Shown in pieces: positions 8,512 through 16,042 of a stretch of DNA of 35,091 nt (positions within the stretch are counted from its first letter, which is position 1; the number at the start of each line of letters is the position of its first letter). A model generated the notes under the pieces. That model made no database searches and was not told the origin of the DNA. It saw nothing but the letters and a program-made list of their open reading frames with translations. Source of the DNA: Ruminococcus sp. UBA4321 (GTDB lineage Bacteria; Bacillota; Clostridia; Oscillospirales; Ruminococcaceae); contig DGUB01000080.1 of NCBI GenBank assembly GCA_002393815.1, forward strand, positions 1 to 35,091, given 5' to 3'. The position numbers and the translations under genes are program-made.

Positions 8512-9249
8512 ATGAAAACGAAAAACAGTACCAAAAAATTAAACGGCTTTACTTTAATTGAATTAATCGTTGTCATCGCCATTATCGGCATACTGGCAGG
8601 AATCCTTGTTCCCACCGTACTCGGCTATGTAGACAAAGCCCGGAGAAAGGTAGATGCTGTAAACGGCAAACGGATTTATGATGATGTCATGACTGTGCTG
8701 TATACAGATGAAAATGCATATATGTCTTCAAGCCGGGTATATGATGAGAACAAAAAACTGGTAGACAAAGAATTTTATTCTTCGCCGCTAGAGTCGTTTT
8801 TCAAGTATAACACAACAAATGATGTTAACAAATTCACAAGGCATATTGTAACAGCCGGAGGGCAGACAGAAACCTGCTGGCTCTGTATTGTGTGCAAGGC
8901 TGACGGCAGCAGCGAAAGCAGCGGAGACAAAACCAACCACAACCTTTATCAGTGGGCAAAGGGAAATGATGAGAGCAAAGGCTTTGTAGAAGCACTGAAT
9001 GCCCAGATGGAAAGCAGAGGCGACAGCAAAAACAAACAATATTCTATCCCGATTCAATGCAGAAGAGTCAACGGCAATGTTCTGAACAGATGGTTTATTG
9101 TCTATGAACGCGAAAAGGGAAAATCTGTTTCTGACAGTTCCCAGAAAATAGAAGTCTGGATTGGCAATACCGACACCAGCACGCAGGGCAGCAACAGCTT
9201 AAACCCCATTTACAGGGTCTACCCGGATCCTTCTATTGAATATTCCTAA
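8512..9249 (+). CDS. Type IV pilin-like (prepilin N-terminal motif) secreted protein
   Basis: 245 residues from ATG 8512, preceded by AAAGGG at a proper distance; an in-frame GTG at 8503 overlaps that site and is disfavoured. The N-terminus is a textbook class III signal: a basic stretch ending KKLNG, then FTLIELIVVIAIIGILAGIL. A prepilin peptidase would cut between Gly and Phe; the conserved Glu at mature position 5 is present. The remaining ~200 residues are polar and unrecognised, containing one CWLCIVC cluster that might form disulfides. No assembly ATPase, platform protein or peptidase gene is nearby, so it depends on a machine encoded elsewhere. Could be a minor pilin or competence pseudopilin. 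Confidence 0.85.
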   Translation: MKTKNSTKKLNGFTLIELIVVIAIIGILAGILVPTVLGYVDKARRKVDAVNGKRIYDDVMTVLYTDENAYMSSSRVYDENKKLVDKEFYSSPLESFFKYNTTNDVNKFTRHIVTAGGQTETCWLCIVCKADGSSESSGDKTNHNLYQWAKGNDESKGFVEALNAQMESRGDSKNKQYSIPIQCRRVNGNVLNRWFIVYEREKGKSVSDSSQKIEVWIGNTDTSTQGSNSLNPIYRVYPDPSIEYS

Positions 9250-9298
9250 GCAATTCTGCTTTTTATGAAAAATGCAAAAATAAATTTTTATTTTCCTA

Positions 9299-9328
9299 TT
9301 GCAATTTTAACAATGTTTATGATATAAT
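9299..9328 (+). promoter_or_regulatory. Promoter of phoH operon
   Basis: TTGCAA (9299-9304) and TATAAT (9323-9328) with an 18-bp spacer, about 40 bp before the phoH start; no other promoter is evident before mutS2. The preceding short gap after the pilin gene holds only an A/T-rich dyad without a GC stem. Confidence 0.65.
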
Positions 9329-9367
9329 AATAACAGAATATTTTTAAATAAAGCAAAGGTGAAAAAT

Positions 9368-10327
9368 TTGACAGAAGAACAAATCCATTTTCAGAACCCT
9401 GCCAGTGTGCAGACCGTGTTCGGAAACTATGACCAGAATCTGATATTGCTCCAGAGAGAATATCAGGTTATCATTACCGGACGCGGCGGTGATGTTACCG
9501 TGACAGGCGAACCGGAACAGACTGCCCGAGCGGCACAGGCTCTCCGGATGCTCGGCGAACTCGCCGACAAAGGTCAGCAGCTCACAGAGCAGACTGTCCG
9601 CTATGTGATTTCCATGCTCTCGGACGGCGAATCCGAAGCCCTGAAAGAATTAAGTTCCGACGGCATCTGCATTACAACCAGCGGAAAAGTTGTCCGCCCG
9701 AAAACCGTCGGTCAGAAAAAATATGTGGATGCCATCCGGAAAAATACCATCGTCCTCGGTGTGGGACCTGCCGGAACCGGAAAAACGTATCTGGCTGTTG
9801 CAATGGCAGTCAAGGCATTCAAGGCGCACGAAGTCCAGAAAATCATTCTGACGCGTCCTGCCGTCGAAGCCGGCGAAAAACTGGGCTTTCTGCCCGGCGA
9901 TTTGCAGAATAAGGTTGACCCCTATCTCCGTCCGCTTTATGATGCCCTGTTCGATATGTTCGGCGCGGAAACATTCGCCCGGCATATGGAAAAAAATATT
10001 ATTGAAGTCGCTCCCCTCGCCTATATGAGAGGGCGCACTCTGGATGATGCCTTTATTATCCTCGACGAAGCGCAGAATACGACTTCCGAACAAATCAAGA
10101 TGTTCCTCACCCGTCTCGGCACAAACAGCAAGATGGTGATTACCGGGGATATCACGCAGATAGACCTGCCGGAAAAACGCCGTTCCGGACTTATCGAAGC
10201 GATGAAGGTTCTCAAAAATATTGATGATATTGTTATCATGCGCTTTACCGAAAAAGATGTTGTCCGTCACAAGCTTGTGCAGGATATCATCCGGGCATAC
10301 GAGAGTTTTTATAAAAACCGCTCATGA
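9368..10327 (+). CDS. phoH: PhoH-family ATPase
   Basis: Cytoplasmic P-loop ATPase of the PhoH-like group, thought to act on RNA, and linked by gene order to YbeY-dependent rRNA work. About 319 residues. The Walker A motif is GPAGTGKTYLAVAMA (residue 133 on), followed by LTRPAVEAGEKLGFLPGDL, Walker B FIILDEAQNTT, and TRLGTNSKMVITGDITQIDLP; all are family hallmarks. An upstream GTG at 9359 would be in frame, but AAAGGTG overlaps it and is correctly placed for TTG at 9368, so TTG is preferred with modest certainty. First gene of phoH-ybeY-era-yqzL-recO. Confidence 0.93.
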   Translation: MTEEQIHFQNPASVQTVFGNYDQNLILLQREYQVIITGRGGDVTVTGEPEQTARAAQALRMLGELADKGQQLTEQTVRYVISMLSDGESEALKELSSDGICITTSGKVVRPKTVGQKKYVDAIRKNTIVLGVGPAGTGKTYLAVAMAVKAFKAHEVQKIILTRPAVEAGEKLGFLPGDLQNKVDPYLRPLYDALFDMFGAETFARHMEKNIIEVAPLAYMRGRTLDDAFIILDEAQNTTSEQIKMFLTRLGTNSKMVITGDITQIDLPEKRRSGLIEAMKVLKNIDDIVIMRFTEKDVVRHKLVQDIIRAYESFYKNRS

Positions 10328-10375
10328 TTTATTATTATTTTAATTTATATCAAGAACAGAAAAGGAGTTTTTTTC

Positions 10376-10894
10376 ATGCAGCAAACAGGCAAGCTTAAAG
10401 TCAGCATTAAAAACAATCAGAACACTGTCAAGATTCCCTCCGGCATCCGGCTCTTAATCCGCCGCTGCTGTCATGCGGTACTGATTTCCGAAGGCTTCAC
10501 ACAGAATGCCGAAGTCAGTGTTTCATTCGTCTCCAATCAGGAAATCCGAACCCTGAACAAAACCTATCGTCAGAAAGACGCTTCTACAGATGTACTTTCC
10601 TTTCCGCTGACCAGTGATGACGGCACGATGGAAATCAATACCGAAACCGGTTATGTACTGCTTGGCGATATTGTCATTTCTATCGAAACCGCCGTCAAGC
10701 AGGCGAATATCTACGGGCATTCCCTGAGCCGTGAAATCGGCTTTTTGACTGTACATTCCATGCTGCACTTGCTGGGCTATGACCATGAAAAAAGCCCTCT
10801 TGACGAACGCATCATGAGAGAAAAGGAAGAATCCGTTCTCGAAAAGCTCGGCATTTCCAGAGAACTGACCTATAACACACCCGAAGAGGAATAA
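10376..10894 (+). CDS. ybeY: Endoribonuclease YbeY (rRNA maturation factor)
   Basis: Zinc-dependent endoribonuclease involved in 16S rRNA 3'-end processing and ribosome quality control. The 172 residues hold the metal site H127-x3-H131-x5-H137 in TVHSMLHLLGYDHE, and the family motif NKTYRQKDASTDVLSFPL. AAAAGGAG lies nine bases before the ATG. The stop is 3 bp before era, so the two are probably translationally coupled. Confidence 0.96.
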   Translation: MQQTGKLKVSIKNNQNTVKIPSGIRLLIRRCCHAVLISEGFTQNAEVSVSFVSNQEIRTLNKTYRQKDASTDVLSFPLTSDDGTMEINTETGYVLLGDIVISIETAVKQANIYGHSLSREIGFLTVHSMLHLLGYDHEKSPLDERIMREKEESVLEKLGISRELTYNTPEEE

Positions 10895-10897
10895 TTC

Positions 10898-11794
10898 ATG
10901 AACGAAACAAAATCTATTTTCTTAACGCTTTCCGGCAGAACCAATGCCGGAAAGTCTACTTTGCTGAATGCGCTTATCGGTGAAAAAATAGCTTCTGTCA
11001 GCAGCAAGCCGCAGACCACAAGAACACGGATTACAGGCATTCTCACCCGTGACAATACACAGTTTGTCTTTATCGACACACCCGGACTGCATAAGCCGAA
11101 AAACAAGCTAAGCGGTCATATGCTCAAAACTGCACAGGATTCCGCGACGGATTCCGACGCTGTCCTGTATGTCATCGACTGTACGAAAAAATTACATGAA
11201 CAGGATGAATCCATGCTCAAAGCCATCACGGACAAGAAAATTTCCTGTATTATCATCATCAATAAAATTGATTTATTGCAGGACAAATCCGCGATGATGC
11301 CCCTGATGCTGAACCTCGAAAACAAATATCATCCTCATGCGATTATTCCGGTCAGTGCCGAACAGAATGACGGTCTGGAAGAAATCCTCACCACCGCCGG
11401 AGAACTCGCACAGCCTTCCGTTCACTTCTTCCCGGACGATAAATTCACCGACCAGCCGGAACAGATTCTCGCCGCCGAAATGATTCGCGAAAAGATTCTC
11501 AGATTACTGAACGATGAAGTCCCTCACGGCGTTGCCGTCACTATCGAATCCATGAAGGAACGCGACGACAAGGATTTACTTGATATTTCCGCCGTCATTT
11601 ACTGCGAACGCGATTCCCATAAGGGCATTATCATCGGCAAAAACGGCGCAATGCTCAAGAAAATCGCAAGTTCCGCAAGGTATGAACTCGAAAAATTCTT
11701 CCAGATTCAGGTGAATCTGAAATGCTTCGTCAAGGTCAAAGAGGACTGGCGCAATAAAGAAGGCTTAATCCGGAGCTTCGGCTTGTCAGAATAA
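10898..11794 (+). CDS. era: GTPase Era
   Basis: Essential GTPase that binds the 3' end of 16S rRNA during 30S assembly. The 298 residues match the family. G1 is GRTNAGKST (residues 13-21; the usual sequence is GRPNVGKST, so T and A are substitutions in non-contact positions), G2 TTRTRITGI, G3 DTPGLH, G4 NKID and G5 VSA. A C-terminal KH domain contains GIIIGKNGAMLKKIASSAR. Follows ybeY by 3 bp and precedes yqzL and recO. Confidence 0.97.
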   Translation: MNETKSIFLTLSGRTNAGKSTLLNALIGEKIASVSSKPQTTRTRITGILTRDNTQFVFIDTPGLHKPKNKLSGHMLKTAQDSATDSDAVLYVIDCTKKLHEQDESMLKAITDKKISCIIIINKIDLLQDKSAMMPLMLNLENKYHPHAIIPVSAEQNDGLEEILTTAGELAQPSVHFFPDDKFTDQPEQILAAEMIREKILRLLNDEVPHGVAVTIESMKERDDKDLLDISAVIYCERDSHKGIIIGKNGAMLKKIASSARYELEKFFQIQVNLKCFVKVKEDWRNKEGLIRSFGLSE

Positions 11795-11805
11795 TCCAGA
11801 AATAT

Positions 11806-11854
11806 TTCACTCCGTTTTGCAGATAATATTCCAAAAAAATCAGAACGGAGTGAA
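11806..11854 (+). promoter_or_regulatory. Hairpin sequestering the yqzL ribosome binding site
   Basis: Perfect 11-bp inverted repeat TTCACTCCGTT (11806-11816) and AACGGAGTGAA (11844-11854) with a 27-nt loop. The 3' arm contains the CGGAG sequence six bases after which the ATG at 11860 begins. There is no T tract, so it is not a terminator. It begins 12 bp after the era stop. Confidence 0.7.
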
Positions 11855-11859
11855 TTATC

Positions 11860-11997
11860 ATGTCAGTCTATCAGTTATGGGAACAGTTTCAGCAAACGGG
11901 CAGCATTGCCGATTATCTGCAATATGCCGCCCAGAAAGGAAATTATGACAGTCAAGGGAGTTGTCCTGTCACAGAAGCCGTTCGGCGAACAGGATAA
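11860..11997 (+). CDS. yqzL: YqzL-like small protein
   Basis: 45-residue protein of unknown function. The core W-x2-F-x2-TGSI-x2-YL (residues 7-20) resembles the YqzL family, a roughly 45-50-residue protein known from Bacillus in exactly this slot between era and recO. CGGAG lies ten bases before the ATG. The last 53 bp overlap the recO start in another frame, so YqzL translation would carry ribosomes across the recO start. The C-terminal half, after residue 25, is not conserved to my eye and may be constrained by the recO frame. Identification rests on the short motif plus gene order. Confidence 0.72.
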   Translation: MSVYQLWEQFQQTGSIADYLQYAAQKGNYDSQGSCPVTEAVRRTG

Positions 11998-12691
11998 ATT
12001 TATTGATATTCTCACCGAAACCGGCATTATCGAAATCGCCGTGAAAGGTTCGGCGAAAGTCACCAGCAAATCCGGCAGTGCTTCGCAGTTATTTGCGTAT
12101 TCGGAATTTGATATTTCCGACCGTCACGCGAAAAACAAGGCAAGACTTTTAAGCAGTGTCACACCGATAAATATTTTCTACGGTCTGCGGAATAACCTGA
12201 ATTCTGTCGCATTAGCGTCTTATCTGGCACAGGTGATACTATATTCCGCCCTGCCGAAATCCGGCACACCGGAAATTCTCCGCCTGATGCTGAATACTCT
12301 GCATTATCTCTCACAGCCGGAACATGACGAATTATTATTAAAAGCTATCTTTGAATTAAGAATTGCATCTCTGCTCGGCTTTCAGCCGGATGTTGTCATG
12401 TGCCGGAAATGCGGAAACTATCTGCCGGAAAACTTATACTTCTCTGTTGAGGACGGCTGTTTCTTCTGTGATGCCTGCCGTCAGGAAGGAATTCTGATGC
12501 CTGCCGGAACGTTGCAGGCTGTCAGATACATTATTTTGCAGGATTTTGAGAAAATCTTTTCGTTTGAGATTTCGGAACGCTGCCGTCAGCCGCTGTTTGA
12601 TTTTGCGGAACAGTTTCTGCAATATCATGTCGATAAAAAATTTCCGGCTCTGGAATATTATAAACAAATCAATAGGACGGATTTTTCATGA
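11945..12691 (+). CDS. recO: DNA repair protein RecO
   Basis: RecFOR-pathway protein that anneals DNA and loads RecA onto SSB-coated single strands. 248 residues from ATG 11945 (MTVKGVVLSQKPFGEQDKFID), which is preceded by AAAGGA and aligns with the family's OB-fold start; upstream in-frame ATGs lie inside yqzL and have no binding site. A four-cysteine zinc motif is visible: C153 and C156 (CRKC) with C175 and C178 (CDAC). The 3' end overlaps the next gene by ATGA. Confidence 0.95.
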   Translation: MTVKGVVLSQKPFGEQDKFIDILTETGIIEIAVKGSAKVTSKSGSASQLFAYSEFDISDRHAKNKARLLSSVTPINIFYGLRNNLNSVALASYLAQVILYSALPKSGTPEILRLMLNTLHYLSQPEHDELLLKAIFELRIASLLGFQPDVVMCRKCGNYLPENLYFSVEDGCFFCDACRQEGILMPAGTLQAVRYIILQDFEKIFSFEISERCRQPLFDFAEQFLQYHVDKKFPALEYYKQINRTDFS

Positions 12692-13008
12692 GTGACAAGT
12701 ATTATAAACGCGCGAAAATATTTATCAGCATTCCGGTGATTCTTCTGGTGATTGCCTGTATCTGGTGTTTTCTGGCAAGCTTTGTGATGTTCGGAAAGCG
12801 TCCGAAACTTTTACTTGCAAGTTTCGGTGTCTCTCCTTTGCTGATTTCTGTTCCGTGCATGATTCTTGCGTTTTGCGGAATGGAATCCGCCAAAAAAGCA
12901 GAAAAAGAACAAACTGCCACAAAGAAAATCATCTGTATTGGTGCGGCAGAATTGATTCTGTTTACAGTGTTTCTCATCATTGATGCAGGATTTCTTATAT
13001 GGTTATAA
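12688..13008 (+). CDS. Small multi-pass membrane protein, unknown function
   Basis: 106 residues with three hydrophobic segments (about residues 11-33, 41-63 and 83-105) joined by short charged loops, including a lysine-rich cytoplasmic-type loop KKAEKEQTATKK. I do not recognise the family. It is translationally coupled to recO by a 4-bp overlap and followed by a terminator 10 bp later, so it looks like the last gene of the phoH-recO transcript. Confidence 0.75.
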   Translation: MSDKYYKRAKIFISIPVILLVIACIWCFLASFVMFGKRPKLLLASFGVSPLLISVPCMILAFCGMESAKKAEKEQTATKKIICIGAAELILFTVFLIIDAGFLIWL

Positions 13009-13018
13009 TTCTCACAGG

Positions 13019-13047
13019 TGTGGCGACCTTCTGTTGTCACATTTTTT
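13019..13047 (+). terminator. Intrinsic terminator after the small membrane protein
   Basis: Stem TGTGGCGAC (13019-13027) with GTTGTCACA (13033-13041), nine pairs including two G-U, loop of five bases, then six T. It would end the phoH-recO transcript. No clear promoter follows before the next gene 26 bp on, so partial read-through toward mutS2 is likely. Confidence 0.75.
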
Positions 13048-13072
13048 CGTTAATCGCAAAGGAGATAACAGC

Positions 13073-13501
13073 ATGAATACAGACCTGAATGCCCTCTGGA
13101 ATCAAGAGAAACTCCCCGTCATCAACGGCATTCTCTATGCTGACGGAAGTTTCCGGAAAATCGACATCATCACAGACGAAAACTTTCACAGAAAGCTGAT
13201 TCCCGTTCCGGAACAGAAACCTGATTTTTCAATCATTTCGGATATTTATATTTCAGCAGAATATGACTTTCAGAAATATCAGATTTTCTGCGGTCAGGGC
13301 AGTTACGGCGGCGACGGTTTTGTCACAGCCGTTTCCGGAAATCATATCGAATGGCTTGCGTTCTGGGAGGATGCGAATCCGTTTATCAAAATTCAGTCTC
13401 ACGAAAATCAATTAGAAATTACAAACAATCTGCATGAAGTCTGGCAGTTCGATTTGTCAGACCCGAAATCTATCACAGTATCTGTCAAGGAGGATTTATG
13501 A
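13073..13501 (+). CDS. Hypothetical protein, acidic, cytoplasmic
   Basis: 142 residues from ATG 13073, which has AAAGGAG seven bases upstream; an earlier in-frame ATG at 12980 lies inside the preceding gene and would read through the terminator. No signal peptide or membrane segment. The sequence alternates short beta-like strands and aromatic residues (SAEYDFQKYQIFCGQGSYGG, HIEWLAFWEDANPF) and resembles small all-beta proteins, but I cannot place it in a family. It overlaps mutS2 by ATGA, so the two are translationally coupled. Confidence 0.75.
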   Translation: MNTDLNALWNQEKLPVINGILYADGSFRKIDIITDENFHRKLIPVPEQKPDFSIISDIYISAEYDFQKYQIFCGQGSYGGDGFVTAVSGNHIEWLAFWEDANPFIKIQSHENQLEITNNLHEVWQFDLSDPKSITVSVKEDL

Positions 13502-15891
13502 AACCTTTTGAACAAGTTTTAGAATTAGATAAAGTCCTGGCACAGTCGGCGGAATTCGCCTCGAATGAGACAACCCGTCAGATGCTTCTGCACTGCAAGC
13601 CAGGCACTGACCTTTCCGAAGTGCGTCAGGAAGTCGAAAAAACGGATGATGCACTGCAATTAGCGTTACAGTTCGGAACGCCGCCTTTCTCGGAATTCCG
13701 GAATATCTGCAACATGGTGACAAGAGCGGCTTCCGGTGCAAGATTATCGCTGAAAGATTTACTCGACGTTGCAGATTTGCTCCGTCAGGTACAGGCTTTA
13801 TACAGCTGGTACGGGCATTGCAGTGAATCGGCAACAACACTCGATTACTTATTTTCTCTGATTGTTCCGAATGATGATTTGTTAGCCACTCTGGAACGGT
13901 CTATTATTTCAGAAGAAGAAATCGCTGACAGTGCCAGCCCGACACTCGCCGAAATTAGGAAGAAATTACTCCGTTCACGTTCACATCTGCGTGAAACGCT
14001 TGACAGCATGATTAAAAACAAAACCATGCAGAAGTATTTACAGGAAAATACAGTCACGCTCCGCGACGGCAGATTTGTGCTTCCGGTCAAGGCGGAATAC
14101 AGAAGTCAGGTTTCCGGACTGATTCATGATACTTCATCCAGCGGACAGACTATCTTCATCGAGCCGATGCAGATTGTCGAAGCCAATAACGACATCCGGC
14201 TTCTGGAAAGCCGAGAACTCGAAGAAATCGACAGAATCATGAAAAAACTCTGTGCCGCCGTCGGTGCGGAAGCCGAATCCCTGAAACGTCTGCACAACAC
14301 CTGCGCGGAACTGAATTTCTATTTTGCAAAGGCGAATTATGCGGCATCTCTGAAAGCCATGAAACCGATTATCAGTGATGACGGCATCCTCGAACTGAAA
14401 AAAGCCCGTCATCCCCTGCTCGATAAAACAAAAGCCGTCCCGATTGATATCGCACTCGGCGAACAGCATAACGCCTTAATCGTAACGGGACCCAATACCG
14501 GCGGTAAGACTGTCGCCCTCAAAACAGCCGGATTGTTAACGGCTATGACAATGTGCGGCTTTCTGATTCCTGTCACGGACGGAAGCAGAATTTCGATTTT
14601 CCGGCATATCTTAGCCGATATCGGAGACAGTCAGAGTATTGAACAGAATCTTTCGACATTCTCTTCGCATACACTGAATGTAGTGGAAATCTTACAGACC
14701 GCTGATGACAGCACTCTGATTCTTCTGGATGAACTGGGTTCAGGAACTGACCCGGTAGAAGGCGCGGCTCTGGCGATTTCAGTCATTGATTATCTGAAAC
14801 AGCTCGGCGCGAAACTCATGGTAACAACACACTATCAGGAACTGAAACTCTATGCCGCCGATACGCCGGATGTTATCAACGCTTCCTGCGAATTCAATAC
14901 CGATACGATGAAGCCGACTTACAGACTGATTCTCGGCTCTCCGGGAAAGTCCAATGCCTTTGCGATTTCCGGACAGTTAGGCGTTCCGGAAGTGATTCTG
15001 AAACATGCGGAATCCCTCATCAGCGAGGAAAACAAGAAATTTGAGCATGTTATCGAGAAATTCGAGAAAGCAAGAAAAGACCTCGAATCCGAACGCGAAC
15101 AGGCGGAAAAACTCCGTCAGGAAGCCGAAGCACTCAAATCCGAATGGGAACAGAAACGAAATCAGATTCTGGAAGAAGAAAAAGAAACTATTGAACGCGC
15201 CGCGGCGCAGGCAAGCCGGATTGTCGAATCGACAAAGGCGCAGTCGAATGCTCTCCTTGACGAACTCGAACAGCTTCGGAAAGAAAAGGAAAAGGCAGAT
15301 TTCGCAAGCCGTGTATCTTCTGTGAAGTCGGCAAGCACGCAGCAGTTACGGGAAATGTATAAGACTGCAAATCCGGTTATCGGCAGTATTGACGAAAACG
15401 GCGAATATGTTCTCCCCCGTCCGCTGAAAAAGGGTGATAAAGTTTTGATTGCGGACTTACAGCAGGAAGCCGTTATCGCTTCCGAAGTCAATGAAAATTC
15501 TGAATCTGTCTTTGTCCAGATGGGCATTATGAAAATGAAAATCCAGGTTTCCCGTCTGCGTTTGTTAGATACTTCCCGGACAAATCAGAATCCGCAGAAA
15601 CAGAGAAAGAAAAAATCCCATCAGGTTTCCGCCAAAGTCGAGCGCAAAGGCTCTATGGAACTGGATATCCGCGGCTATTCCTGTGATGAAGGCGTTTACG
15701 AAGTCGAACAGTTTATTTCTTCCGCCATGCTGGCGAATATCGGAACAGTCACTATCATCCACGGCAAAGGCACGGGACTGTTAAGAAGCGCCGTTCAGCA
15801 GAAATTAAAATCCATGAAGTGCGTGAAAGAATACCGGAACGGTGTCTACGGTGAGGGTGAAAACGGTGTGACTGTCGTCACGTTAAAATAA
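13498..15891 (+). CDS. mutS2: Endonuclease MutS2 / ribosome-collision rescue factor
   Basis: MutS-like ATPase without mismatch-recognition domains. In Firmicutes, MutS2 (RqcU) splits collided ribosomes; an anti-recombination role is described in other bacteria. The 797 residues hold the MutS core and clamp (1-300), Walker A GPNTGGKT at 331-338, Walker B LILLDELGSGTDPVEG, the TTHYQELK motif, a long charged coiled coil (about 500-620, rich in E, K, R and Q), a KOW-like segment (KKGDKVLIADLQQEA), and a C-terminal Smr domain from about residue 722 (LDIRGYSCDEG ... IHGKGTG). The ribosome site GGAGG lies inside the upstream gene. Confidence 0.96.
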   Translation: MKPFEQVLELDKVLAQSAEFASNETTRQMLLHCKPGTDLSEVRQEVEKTDDALQLALQFGTPPFSEFRNICNMVTRAASGARLSLKDLLDVADLLRQVQALYSWYGHCSESATTLDYLFSLIVPNDDLLATLERSIISEEEIADSASPTLAEIRKKLLRSRSHLRETLDSMIKNKTMQKYLQENTVTLRDGRFVLPVKAEYRSQVSGLIHDTSSSGQTIFIEPMQIVEANNDIRLLESRELEEIDRIMKKLCAAVGAEAESLKRLHNTCAELNFYFAKANYAASLKAMKPIISDDGILELKKARHPLLDKTKAVPIDIALGEQHNALIVTGPNTGGKTVALKTAGLLTAMTMCGFLIPVTDGSRISIFRHILADIGDSQSIEQNLSTFSSHTLNVVEILQTADDSTLILLDELGSGTDPVEGAALAISVIDYLKQLGAKLMVTTHYQELKLYAADTPDVINASCEFNTDTMKPTYRLILGSPGKSNAFAISGQLGVPEVILKHAESLISEENKKFEHVIEKFEKARKDLESEREQAEKLRQEAEALKSEWEQKRNQILEEEKETIERAAAQASRIVESTKAQSNALLDELEQLRKEKEKADFASRVSSVKSASTQQLREMYKTANPVIGSIDENGEYVLPRPLKKGDKVLIADLQQEAVIASEVNENSESVFVQMGIMKMKIQVSRLRLLDTSRTNQNPQKQRKKKSHQVSAKVERKGSMELDIRGYSCDEGVYEVEQFISSAMLANIGTVTIIHGKGTGLLRSAVQQKLKSMKCVKEYRNGVYGEGENGVTVVTLK

Positions 15892-15961
15892 AAATCGTCA
15901 TACTGCACAAAAATAAGATACTTTTTTTGGCATCGAAAACGGTTTGTTCATAATTTCTCTA

Positions 15962-15990
15962 TTGCAGATTCTGATTTTATCTGTTACAAT
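15962..15990 (+). promoter_or_regulatory. Promoter of the LacI-GGDEF gene
   Basis: TTGCAG (15962-15967), 17-bp spacer, TACAAT (15985-15990), about 50 bp before the start codon. The 15892-16042 gap holds nothing else recognisable; no hairpin with a T tract follows mutS2. Confidence 0.65.
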
Positions 15991-16042
15991 AAGAAAGATA
16001 ACAGGCAAGCGAATCTATTAACAGAGTGACGGTGTGATATCT

